Shown one piece after another: positions 1 to 6,108 of a stretch of DNA of 9,055 bases. This stretch comes from Methanobacterium sp. (GTDB lineage: Archaea > Methanobacteriota > Methanobacteria > Methanobacteriales > Methanobacteriaceae). Within the stretch, counting starts at the first letter, position 1. Each line of letters starts with the position of its first letter. The translations under genes were made by a program, and so were the position numbers. The notes below the pieces were generated by a model. That model was not told the origin of the DNA, did not search any database, and saw only the letters and a program-made list of their open reading frames with translations. Location: contig JAHRFX010000037.1 of assembly GCA_019084405.1 (NCBI GenBank), positions 1-9,055 of the forward strand, in the 5' to 3' direction.

Positions 1-203
1 AACTTTCTTCGCGTTCTTAGATGATAAAAATATCCAGCGAACATCTAACAAAATAGAAAATATCTTTCAAAAAACCTTTCCTAAAAGTGTTAAGAGGTTA
101 ATGAAGATTAAAAATGGTGCAATGTCACGAATAAACATTAGAAAAGAAATTCAGTATCAGAAAAAAGTTTTCGACAATCAACCCCCAAGTTTTTGACAGA
201 GCC
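1..203 (+). mobile_element. Right end of an insertion sequence (truncated by the window edge)
   Basis: The window opens inside a transposase reading frame, and that frame stops at the probable element boundary. The stop codon lies within TTTTTGACAGAGCC, which ends at 203. Read from outside the element this is GGCTCTGTCAAAAA, a form typical of insertion-sequence terminal inverted repeats. The other terminus, the target duplication and the rest of the transposase lie to the left of the window, so the boundary at 203 is inferred from one end only and the family is not assigned. The sequence after 203 becomes featureless AT-rich spacer. Confidence 0.5.
2..196 (+). CDS. Transposase, C-terminal 64 codons (5' end outside the window)
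   Basis: An open frame runs from the first bases of the window to a TGA at 194-196, giving 64 residues with no internal stop. It starts Thr-Phe-Phe-Ala-Phe-Leu-Asp-Asp and ends Asn-Gln-Pro-Pro-Ser-Phe. The pattern is an Arg-Thr-Ser-Asn-Lys-Ile-Glu-Asn segment (residues 13-20 of the fragment) followed by a basic Lys-Arg-rich stretch. It resembles the region around the last catalytic Glu and the tail of DDE/MULE-type transposases common in Methanobacterium genomes. The Glu in the Asn-Lys-Ile-Glu segment would be the third acidic catalytic residue, which is an inference. Whether the full gene is intact cannot be judged. The family call rests on recalled pattern only. Confidence 0.55.
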   Translation, partial: TFFAFLDDKNIQRTSNKIENIFQKTFPKSVKRLMKIKNGAMSRINIRKEIQYQKKVFDNQPPSF

Positions 204-453
204 ATAAATATCTTACCTAATAAATTCAAATAGGAATATAATAATATGGTCACATATTAATTAGTTAAAATATTGCATGATAATCAATTCAGGTATTAAT
301 ATAATTATATTAAAACCTATGCTTAAGGGATAAAATACTAAAAAAATGAAATTTTAACTTTATTCCATAAAATCTTGATCAATTCAAATTAAATCATTTT
401 AAACTTTTTAAAATCCAATACTTTTAATTCCAACTAGTACTTTTGGTGTTCAA
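197..453. other. AT-rich intergenic region without a gene
   Basis: There is no open frame of useful length and no RNA gene here. The stretch is strongly AT-rich and holds the last few bases of the insertion sequence, several TATA-like strings, and presumably the asd promoter. The best candidate box is the run around 402-415 (ACTTTTTAAAAT), about 40 nt before the asd start. In such AT-rich sequence this is weak evidence. The ribosome site for asd is also weak (GGTG at 444-447). Confidence 0.4.
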
Positions 454-1113
454 ATGTTTGTCAAAGGAACTTTCAAAAAAGCCAGCATACTATTTACCCT
501 ATCTCTTTTGCCTTTTGTTTTCGGTTACTTCCTAATAAGTTTCATTCTTTTTTCCTTTATTGCATTTTTAATGCAATTTTTTAGAGATCCTAATAGAAAT
601 GTGCCGGCGGATAAAGGAATAGTGGTGGCACCTGCAGATGGTCGAATCTTAAAGGGGAAAATTGATCGGATAGAACAAGTTGACTCCGACTATCCCTTAA
701 TGGAATACGTTCTGGAAGAAAATGAAAAAGGAATTCTTATTAGCACTTTTATGTCTCCTTTTGATGTTCATGTAAATCGTGCCCCTATTTCAGGTAAAGT
801 GGTTAAAACTAAATACTGCCCGGGAAAATTTAAGGTGGCCTTTGGGGATGTTAAGACTGAAAACGAAAAAAATTTGATAGTAATTAAGTCTGAATATGGA
901 AGAATTGGGGTTATTCAGATAGCAGGCTTTGTTGCACGCAGGATTGTACAATACGTAGAGGTGGGTGATGAGGTAAATATAGGAAGCCGGCTAGGAATGA
1001 TTCGTTTTGGTTCCCGTGTTGATTTAATAGTCCCTGCTAAAAAATTCAAGGTAATGGTCGAAGTTGGGGGTAAACCCAAGGCCGGAGAAACTATTATGGT
1101 GGCTTTAAAATAA
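454..1113 (+). CDS. asd: Archaetidylserine decarboxylase proenzyme (phosphatidylserine decarboxylase family)
   Basis: A pyruvoyl-dependent enzyme that removes CO2 from the serine head group of archaetidylserine to give archaetidylethanolamine at the cytoplasmic membrane. The 219-residue protein has the length of the short PSD-A form found in archaea and some bacteria. A hydrophobic N-terminal segment lies at about 11-41, followed by Phe-Phe-Arg-Asp-Pro at 42-46. A Pro-Ala-Asp-Gly-Arg motif contains Asp62, and Asp-Val-His-Val-Asn-Arg contains His106. The self-cleavage motif Phe-Gly-Ser-Arg is at 185-188, so Ser187 is predicted to become the pyruvoyl group and to split the chain into beta (1-186) and alpha (187-219) subunits. 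All motifs are intact. The next gene, pssA, makes its substrate, which supports the archaetidyl rather than a different role. The symbol psd is also used for this family. The start has only a weak GGTG ribosome site. Confidence 0.93.
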   Translation: MFVKGTFKKASILFTLSLLPFVFGYFLISFILFSFIAFLMQFFRDPNRNVPADKGIVVAPADGRILKGKIDRIEQVDSDYPLMEYVLEENEKGILISTFMSPFDVHVNRAPISGKVVKTKYCPGKFKVAFGDVKTENEKNLIVIKSEYGRIGVIQIAGFVARRIVQYVEVGDEVNIGSRLGMIRFGSRVDLIVPAKKFKVMVEVGGKPKAGETIMVALK

Positions 1114-1135
1114 CCTAATGCTATTTACATCTTTT

Positions 1136-1181
1136 GATTTTAGATTAAAATCTCGATAACAATTTCCTTTAAATTTTTTTT
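1136..1181 (+). terminator. Possible weak terminator after asd
   Basis: A perfect 7-bp inverted repeat (GATTTTA at 1136-1142, GAT loop, TAAAATC at 1146-1152) is followed after 21 nt by eight T residues at 1174-1181. The stem is AT-rich and the T-run is distant, so the call is weak. The 8-T tract alone could suffice for archaeal termination. Confidence 0.25.
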
Positions 1182-1257
1182 ACGACTTGAATATTAAATG
1201 TATATCTGAGTAATAGCTCTATTGATTCTATTATTAGGAAACTAAATTCGGAATATT

Positions 1258-1276
1258 TCTATAAATTTATATTAGT
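1258..1276 (+). promoter_or_regulatory. TATA box for pssA
   Basis: The sequence TCTATAAATTTATATTAG contains an archaeal-type TATA element (TTTATATT at 1266-1273). A transcript starting 25 to 27 nt downstream would begin near 1292-1298, leaving a leader of about 15 to 20 nt that includes the strong GGGGGG ribosome site at 1300-1305. The spacing to the start codon at 1313 fits. The call is based on spacing and composition only. Confidence 0.45.
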
Positions 1277-1312
1277 CTTTAGTTACAATTTAATTACCAG
1301 GGGGGTCTAATA

Positions 1313-2041
1313 ATGAGTCTAGAAACTATGCGAATAAAAGATTACTTTTCTCTTCCAGACCTTTTCTCTATTTTAAATGCTACATTTGGTTTTATGGCTA
1401 TAATAATGGGCATGAATGGCCAATTAATAATTTCTGCTCAATTAATATTAATTGCAGTAATTTTTGATTCTATTGATGGATGGGTAGCACGTAAAATAAA
1501 TAGGGATGATAAATTAGGATTTGGAAAAAATATGGATTCATTATGTGATGTTATATCCTTTGGTGTTGCGCCGGGAATCTTTTTGTATTCAGCCACTTTA
1601 TCATATGATATACGATACCTTAATATATTAGTAAGTCTCTTAATAGTAATATGTGGTATATTGAGGCTTTCAAGGTTCAATGTCATTTCACAAATTGGAA
1701 CTCCACAAGATAAATTTGTGGGATTGCCCATACCCATTACTGCTATGGCGCTGGCATCATTTTATCTTACTGGCCTCTTTAGAGAGGGCATAGCCCTATT
1801 GATAATGACTATAGTATCCCTATTAATGATTAGTACCATGAAGTATCCCAAAATAAGAAGCATTAAAACTGCAGGGTTGTCTTTAATATTAATACTGACA
1901 GTTTCTTTGCCTCAAAGCATTCAAATAAGTTTGATGAATATTCCTGCTATGATTTTATTCATCTTAACCATGACTTTCATAATATTTATGCCTATTTTGG
2001 CCTTATTCACGAATCTAAGAAGTGGTCCACATGTTAGATAA
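1313..2041 (+). CDS. pssA: Archaetidylserine synthase (CDP-diacylglycerol-serine O-phosphatidyltransferase family)
   Basis: An integral membrane enzyme of the CDP-alcohol phosphatidyltransferase family, predicted to transfer the archaetidyl group from CDP-archaeol to L-serine. The 242-residue protein shows the family signature as Asp52, Asp55, Gly56, Ala59, Arg60, Gly71, Asp75 and Asp79. These acidic residues bind the catalytic metals. The signature is followed by Ser-Phe-Gly-Val-Ala-Pro at 82-87, which is typical of the serine-specific (PssA) branch rather than the glycerol-phosphate or inositol branches. Several hydrophobic segments follow. A strong ribosome site (run of G at 1300-1305) precedes the ATG. 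The product feeds asd, 199 nt upstream, so the two genes form a head-group pathway although a separate TATA box precedes pssA. The 3' end overlaps the next gene. Confidence 0.92.
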   Translation: MSLETMRIKDYFSLPDLFSILNATFGFMAIIMGMNGQLIISAQLILIAVIFDSIDGWVARKINRDDKLGFGKNMDSLCDVISFGVAPGIFLYSATLSYDIRYLNILVSLLIVICGILRLSRFNVISQIGTPQDKFVGLPIPITAMALASFYLTGLFREGIALLIMTIVSLLMISTMKYPKIRSIKTAGLSLILILTVSLPQSIQISLMNIPAMILFILTMTFIIFMPILALFTNLRSGPHVR

Positions 2042-3419
2042 GTTGAAAGGTAGTAAAAAGAAAAACAATAAAGATTCTCCTCCAGATCTGAGGAAAAACG
2101 GCGAGAAAGAATCGTCTGACGTGGGAAGCAAAATCCAAGATCTGGTTGGTAAGATATCTGGAAAAGCAAATAAGAGTGAAGAAAAAACTTCGAGGGATCC
2201 TGCTAAGAAAGCTCGACCAATGCCCAAACCTAGAATCAAGCCTAAGGGCGATGAAAAAATCAGGCTAAAACCCAAGGATAAACCTAAAAAGCCTGTAGGT
2301 GCTAAGGGTGGTTCTGGTGGAGGTCCTTTTGGAAGAAAAATGCCGGACGATGATCAAAGGACGATTATTGGGGCGGCTGTATTCGGTTTGATTTTGATAA
2401 TACTGGTGGCTTCTGGTTATTATTTCCTTGTTTATGCTCCTTATCAAGAAACCTTGCAGGATGCTAAGGCAACAAAACTAAATGAAATTAATGCCTATTT
2501 TAAAGGTCCTTTAGCTGTAGATCCTGAAAAACAGGCACTTTTAGCTGATATTGATGCCGGAGTAACTCCGGAACAGGTGTTGTCGGTGGATGTGATTGGC
2601 CCGGCTACTAATTCCTGGCGAACATATCAAAACCAGCAACTCAGTACCAAGAAAGATACTTTTGACCGGGTAATGATTGTTTATTCCACTGATCCATCTG
2701 TACCTGAACAGGCTGCTTCCGGGTCTCAGAAAAATGTAATCATGAAAGCCAGTGAAGCCCAGAGATTTATTTCCCAGGCAGATGCTACTGTACTTGCCAA
2801 TATGGAAATTCAAACTCCTGATACTGTGGCAGTACCTATAATGATCTCTCGATTACAGGCTGCAGGGGGCCTAATTAGTGTAGGTAATATGGTGGATGTT
2901 TATTTGAGAGTTTCCCCTGAAGAAGAGCAAGCACCTGCACCAAATGAAACAGAAGAAGGAGAAGAAGCACAACCAGCTCAAACCACACAGACTCCTGCAA
3001 GCTCAACTCCCCAAATTAGTGGAGCTACTGTTCTGGCAATCTTAAGGGCTAAAGACAGTGGAACTATTGATGCCAGGGTTAGTAAAAGCCAGAGCTTTTC
3101 TGTTAATGAGCTGATTTCCCAAAGTCAAAGGGAACAAACATCTTCTGCTGATGTGGAACAACTCTTAAGGGCAGCTGCATCTGGAGGATTTAATGAAGCT
3201 GAAACAAGGGCTTTATTACAAAACTACGGAATCAAGTTATCTGACTTTGAGAGAACATCCAATCTTGGCGAACTGGATGCACAGTACTTACTTTTGCTGG
3301 AAGTACCTAGAGAAAATGTTTTATTCTTAATACAGAATATGGACAGTATAATTCTAACAGTACCTACTCAGCAGGCTCCAAATTGGATGATTAATGAATT
3401 AAAAACTATATATGGTTGA
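2031..3419 (+). CDS. DUF515-like single-pass membrane protein with possible CpaB-like (SAF/RcpC) external domain
   Basis: Function unknown. Numbering here follows the longer GTG form that starts at 2022 (465 residues). I prefer ATG 2031 (462 residues) because GTGGT lies just upstream. Both starts overlap the end of pssA, which suggests translational coupling. The layout is a highly charged cytoplasmic region at 1-112 ending in a Lys-Pro-rich stretch (65-92), a glycine-rich hinge (94-104), a membrane segment at 114-139, and a large external part at 140-465. The external part includes an acidic Gln/Pro/Thr-rich linker (299-332). Residues 269-296 (Val-Ala-Val-Pro, then Ala-Gly-Gly-Leu-Ile, then Gly-Asn-Met-Val-Asp-Val-Tyr-Leu) resemble the segment of Flp-pilus CpaB/RcpC proteins that reads roughly aGlirPGdrVDVll. 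This recalls DUF515 proteins of Methanobacteriales. The CpaB link is my inference. Confidence 0.7.
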   Translation: MLDKLKGSKKKNNKDSPPDLRKNGEKESSDVGSKIQDLVGKISGKANKSEEKTSRDPAKKARPMPKPRIKPKGDEKIRLKPKDKPKKPVGAKGGSGGGPFGRKMPDDDQRTIIGAAVFGLILIILVASGYYFLVYAPYQETLQDAKATKLNEINAYFKGPLAVDPEKQALLADIDAGVTPEQVLSVDVIGPATNSWRTYQNQQLSTKKDTFDRVMIVYSTDPSVPEQAASGSQKNVIMKASEAQRFISQADATVLANMEIQTPDTVAVPIMISRLQAAGGLISVGNMVDVYLRVSPEEEQAPAPNETEEGEEAQPAQTTQTPASSTPQISGATVLAILRAKDSGTIDARVSKSQSFSVNELISQSQREQTSSADVEQLLRAAASGGFNEAETRALLQNYGIKLSDFERTSNLGELDAQYLLLLEVPRENVLFLIQNMDSIILTVPTQQAPNWMINELKTIYG

Positions 3420-3449
3420 TTACCCCTCAACCATTTTTTTTTATTTTTT
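3412..3449 (+). terminator. Hairpin plus T-tract terminator overlapping the stop codon of the DUF515-like gene
   Basis: A perfect 8-bp inverted repeat (ATGGTTGA at 3412-3419, 7-nt loop, TCAACCAT at 3427-3434) runs directly into nine T residues (3434-3442) and a further six (3444-3449). The TGA stop codon is the end of the left arm. This looks like a classical intrinsic terminator, and the T-tract would also work as an archaeal terminator. Confidence 0.6.
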
Positions 3450-3476
3450 ACTCTAATTCAAAAAGGGGGACCTAAA

Positions 3477-4394
3477 ATGAAAGTGGATAAAATTTGTATC
3501 GTTTTAATATTGATACTGGCATTTGCCGGAATGTCCTGGGGATCAGAAGTTTGGGTTCAGGAGAATCCTGAGGCTACCAGTTATAAATTTTCGGATTTAT
3601 CAGCGGAAATACTGGTAACAATTAAAAATAACAATGACCATGTGCAGTACTTCAAAATAAGTCATGCATATCAGGGCAGTCTGGCTGAAATGGAAAACAA
3701 TACCATACTATGGGTTATTGACTGGACCAGCCCTGCTGCAGTAAAAATGGTCAAATCTCGCTACCCTGAATTGGGAGGAGATTATGGGTGGAAGATTCAG
3801 CCCGGGGAAACTAAATCAGTTTGTTTCAAGCTATCTGCTGTGGGACAAATGGGACAAATACCTTCGTATATTATAAGGGCTGATTCAGATCAGGGTACCT
3901 ACTGGCCACTGGTACCAGAACCAGGTCTTATGGCGTCCTGGTTTGTTCCTAATGAACTGGAAATTTTAAATCCTAATCTGGATATATTACGGTGGAAAGG
4001 AAATTTCAGCTTCCGGCTAACCAATGTGGACTCCACCAGAGTATCAGGTATAGTAAGAGCACCTATTGTTCCTGTTGACTCTAAATTAACCTATAGTAAT
4101 CCGAGGGCGACATTTTTAGATGACGAACTGGCAGTGGATACCCAAATTGCTTCCTGGGATGTAGTAATGGAACCGGGAGCTTCTCGTGTATTCAACTACG
4201 TTTATGAATGGCCTATGGGTAGAACCTCATCCAGCACCACCCAGGGGCGTTCCAGTTCTATTCCAACAGCAGGTGCTCAGGAAAATACTACTTCAGTTCC
4301 TACCAGGGATACTGGTGTTCCTTATGGTTTATTTGTAGTAGGTGCATTAGTAGCTGGTGCTGGAGTTGTTTACGCTAAGTTCATGCGCCAGTAA
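3477..4394 (+). CDS. Secreted surface protein with C-terminal membrane anchor, possible sortase substrate
   Basis: I do not recognise a named family. The 305-residue protein has an N-terminal signal peptide (basic start, hydrophobic core about 6-19, likely cleavage near Trp-Gly-Ser at 21-23). A body of about 220 residues follows, rich in beta-type sequence (two segments of probable Ig-like character, roughly 40-140 and 165-245). Then come a Ser/Thr-rich linker at about 249-276, a single hydrophobic segment at 282-301, and a short tail with Lys301 and Arg304. Just before the membrane segment it reads Val-Pro-Thr-Arg-Asp-Thr-Gly (274-280), loosely like the LPxTG layout of sortase substrates. 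The next gene is a sortase. A strong ribosome site (GGGGGA, 3465-3470) fixes the start. A terminator-like hairpin lies on each side, so it may be transcribed alone or by read-through. Confidence 0.7.
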   Translation: MKVDKICIVLILILAFAGMSWGSEVWVQENPEATSYKFSDLSAEILVTIKNNNDHVQYFKISHAYQGSLAEMENNTILWVIDWTSPAAVKMVKSRYPELGGDYGWKIQPGETKSVCFKLSAVGQMGQIPSYIIRADSDQGTYWPLVPEPGLMASWFVPNELEILNPNLDILRWKGNFSFRLTNVDSTRVSGIVRAPIVPVDSKLTYSNPRATFLDDELAVDTQIASWDVVMEPGASRVFNYVYEWPMGRTSSSTTQGRSSSIPTAGAQENTTSVPTRDTGVPYGLFVVGALVAGAGVVYAKFMRQ

Positions 4395-4396
4395 AC

Positions 4397-4433
4397 AGGG
4401 GGCTTTTATTTTAACCCCTTAATCTTTTTTTTT
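4397..4433 (+). terminator. Probable terminator after the surface-protein gene
   Basis: AGGGG at 4397-4401 can pair with CCCCT at 4415-4419 around a 13-nt AT-rich loop, followed after a few bases by nine T residues at 4425-4433. The short stem makes the hairpin modest, but the T-tract supports termination. A TATA box for the next gene follows directly. Confidence 0.45.
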
Positions 4434-4454
4434 AAATTATAAATATTTATATCT
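4434..4454 (+). promoter_or_regulatory. TATA box for the sortase gene
   Basis: The stretch AAATTATAAATATTTATATC contains a strong archaeal TATA element (best octamer TTTATATC at 4446-4453). Expected transcript start is about 4470-4478, only 6 to 14 nt before the ATG at 4484. No Shine-Dalgarno sequence is visible there, so the mRNA is probably near-leaderless. Confidence 0.5.
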
Positions 4455-4483
4455 CAGAAAGAAGTAAATGAGTAAATTAACCT

Positions 4484-5203
4484 ATGCGAATCTCTACCTT
4501 TTTTATTGTAGTGGGAATATTGATTATATCCCTTTATTTTTTAATTGATGTAAGCTTTTATGCATCTCAAATTGTCATGGAAAACAATACTACAACTGCG
4601 GTAGTGATAATGTCATCTATTGATGTTAGTCAAAATATTAATAATAAATCTGTTTCCTATGGTGTATATCACGAACCACAATCCATGAAACCTGGAAATG
4701 GAACGGTTATTCTTTTTGGGCATCGCACCATGTACGGATCCCCTTTTTTTAAACTGGATGGATTAAAAGCAGGTGATTCTGTTTTCCTGGAATGGCCAGG
4801 GGTGGGAAAAGGAGAATACAGAGTTAACAATACATTTATTGTTCCGGCTTCCTACAGAATATCAGTGGATCAGGGTGAAAAATTATTTTTAATTACCTGT
4901 CATCCTATAGGCTCTGCCCGTGAACGTTTGATAGTAGAAACAGATTTAGTTAGTTTAAAGCCCTTAAATGAAACATTTACTCAGGATAATCCCGAGAACT
5001 ATTATGCGATCTTAATGATTGCAGGGTTTTTAATAGGAGGTCTGGTGTTGACTTACTTCTACCCTGTAAATGAGGATAAAAAAATAGTACTATTTACGGT
5101 AATTGCCCTGACACTATTTTTAACACTGGCCTATTTGTTCCCTATTCCTCCAGATTTCATTACCGGAAAATTATCCGATATAAATAACTTCTTTGGTATT
5201 TGA
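4484..5203 (+). CDS. Sortase (cysteine transpeptidase), membrane-bound archaeal form
   Basis: Sortases cut a sorting signal in exported proteins and join them to another surface molecule. The 239-residue protein has an N-terminal membrane segment (about 4-22), an external catalytic domain (about 35-160) and two further membrane segments (about 174-194 and 200-219). The catalytic set is visible: His80 in Gly-His-Arg, Cys139 in Leu-Ile-Thr-Cys-His-Pro, and Arg148 in Arg-Leu-Ile-Val, with the usual spacing. The gene follows a secreted protein with a C-terminal anchor, the arrangement expected for a sortase and its substrate. A TATA box and short leader suggest its own promoter. The acceptor molecule in a pseudomurein-walled archaeon is not known to me, and the subclass is not assigned. 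The C-terminal membrane hairpin is not in the simplest bacterial sortases. Confidence 0.88.
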   Translation: MRISTFFIVVGILIISLYFLIDVSFYASQIVMENNTTTAVVIMSSIDVSQNINNKSVSYGVYHEPQSMKPGNGTVILFGHRTMYGSPFFKLDGLKAGDSVFLEWPGVGKGEYRVNNTFIVPASYRISVDQGEKLFLITCHPIGSARERLIVETDLVSLKPLNETFTQDNPENYYAILMIAGFLIGGLVLTYFYPVNEDKKIVLFTVIALTLFLTLAYLFPIPPDFITGKLSDINNFFGI

Positions 5204-5249
5204 GGGGTAACTAAAACCTTTTTCATAATTTTATTCAAATGGTGTGTGT

Positions 5250-5642
5250 ATGGATATCAATGATAAAGATAAAGTAAATGAAAAATATTTCAGCAACCTA
5301 TCTTCCCGGGAGAGGGCCATATTTGAGGGGGCTATAAGTATGGGAGCACTTTTCCACCAATTCATAGGAACCCCGGTAAGTTTAAAAAGTGCAGATTCTC
5401 TTCAAAAAGCCATTGAAGATAGTATTGAATTGCAACCAGGAATTAAGAAGATCAAAGTTCTTATTAATCCCCACATATTAGTTGAACTGGATAATGAATT
5501 TGAATATACATCCCTTACAGGGGATATGCTGGATGTGAAAATCCATTCAGAATTTCAAAAAATCAGGGCGCTAATCAGAATGAAGTTTATCCCGGAACTG
5601 AATTATCCTTTAATGTATGTGGAAAGCATAAATGAAGAATAA
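5250..5642 (+). CDS. mptD: Archaeal dihydroneopterin aldolase (methanopterin biosynthesis)
   Basis: Predicted to cleave 7,8-dihydroneopterin to 6-hydroxymethyl-7,8-dihydropterin and glycolaldehyde, a step towards tetrahydromethanopterin, the C1 carrier of methanogenesis. The 130-residue protein matches the archaeal DHNA family (about 115-130 residues), unrelated in sequence to bacterial FolB. Recognisable parts are Arg-Glu-Arg-Ala-Ile-Phe-Glu (20-26), Gly-Ala-Leu-Phe-His-Gln-Phe (32-38), Gly-Thr-Pro-Val-Ser (40-44), Leu-Gln-Pro-Gly (62-65) and Asn-Tyr-Pro-Leu (118-121). Glu26, His36, Gln63 and Tyr119 correspond, as I remember the Methanocaldococcus enzyme, to its active-site Glu, His, Gln and Tyr. 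I chose ATG 5250 over GTG 5244 because GGTG at 5241-5244 then serves as the ribosome site. It lies 46 nt after the sortase stop and may be cotranscribed. Confidence 0.82.
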   Translation: MDINDKDKVNEKYFSNLSSRERAIFEGAISMGALFHQFIGTPVSLKSADSLQKAIEDSIELQPGIKKIKVLINPHILVELDNEFEYTSLTGDMLDVKIHSEFQKIRALIRMKFIPELNYPLMYVESINEE

Positions 5643-5753
5643 TATTCAATTTTTATATCGAATTACTTTCCCTTAATCAATGAATTTTAATACATTGCAA
5701 AACATTCCTTAATCTGAATTTTCAAATAAAAAAATTATTTAAATTCCAAAATC

Positions 5754-5876
5754 AATCTAATATTATTTAATCTAATTTTTAAGAATTTTTTAAAAATCCT
5801 GAGAAACTATAATTAAAACTGAATTATAATGATTAATTATTTATAATATAATAATCTAAACTATTTTTAATCTAAT
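5754..5876 (+). promoter_or_regulatory. kor promoter region: TATA box and paired AATCTAA repeats
   Basis: The 5643-5883 gap holds no gene. A TATA-like element (TTATAATATA, 5841-5850) would place the transcript start near 5868-5875, shortly before korD. Four copies of AATCTAA occur at 5754, 5769, 5853 and 5869. They form two pairs spaced 15 and 16 nt apart, so the second pair lies between the TATA box and the start codon. That is where an archaeal repressor would act. The sequence is very AT-rich, so chance cannot be excluded for the repeats. Confidence 0.4.
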
Positions 5877-5883
5877 AAAAAAA

Positions 5884-6108
5884 ATGAGACGAATTAACAT
5901 GATAAAACTAGACCCCAATCTATGTAAGGGATGCAATATTTGCATGGAATTCTGTCCTAAACAGGTATATGAGCAATCTAAAACTTTAGATAGGAAAGGA
6001 GTGCACATCCCCATACCAAAAAACCAGGATAAATGTTCTAAATGTGATTTATGTGCTTTGATGTGTCCTGATCAAGCTATAAAAGTGGAGGAAGACGATG
6101 AACAATAA
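5884..6108 (+). CDS. korD: 2-oxoglutarate:ferredoxin oxidoreductase, delta subunit (2x[4Fe-4S] ferredoxin)
   Basis: The ferredoxin-like subunit that passes electrons between the thiamine-diphosphate site and external ferredoxin. The 74-residue protein has two [4Fe-4S] motifs of the CxxCxxCxxxCP type: Cys14, 17, 20 and 24, and Cys51, 54, 57 and 61. It heads a korDABC operon, and its last 11 nt overlap korA. The start is uncertain. ATG 5884 sits directly after an A-run about 10-15 nt from the inferred transcript start and has no ribosome site. ATG 5899 would give a protein beginning Met-Ile-Lys-Leu-Asp, which is closer to the usual KorD N-terminus, but it also lacks a ribosome site. Both starts include all eight cysteines. 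Confidence 0.88.
   Translation: MRRINMIKLDPNLCKGCNICMEFCPKQVYEQSKTLDRKGVHIPIPKNQDKCSKCDLCALMCPDQAIKVEEDDEQ

Noticed and set aside
1438..1737. Minus-strand 99-codon open frame within pssA.
   Set aside because: It is opposite the catalytic motif of pssA and shows no protein-family features of its own.
2022..2030. GTG at 2022 as the start of the DUF515-like protein.
   Set aside because: ATG 2031 has a better-placed GTGGT upstream, and the three extra residues carry no signal. It remains possible.
2015..2275. Minus-strand open frames over the start of the DUF515-like gene and the end of pssA.
   Set aside because: They are antisense shadows of well-supported + strand genes, with no ribosome site or family features.
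5643..5883. A small RNA or riboswitch in the gap before korD.
   Set aside because: The stretch is almost pure A/T, and I see no stable stem beyond low-complexity pairing. Promoter elements are a sufficient explanation.
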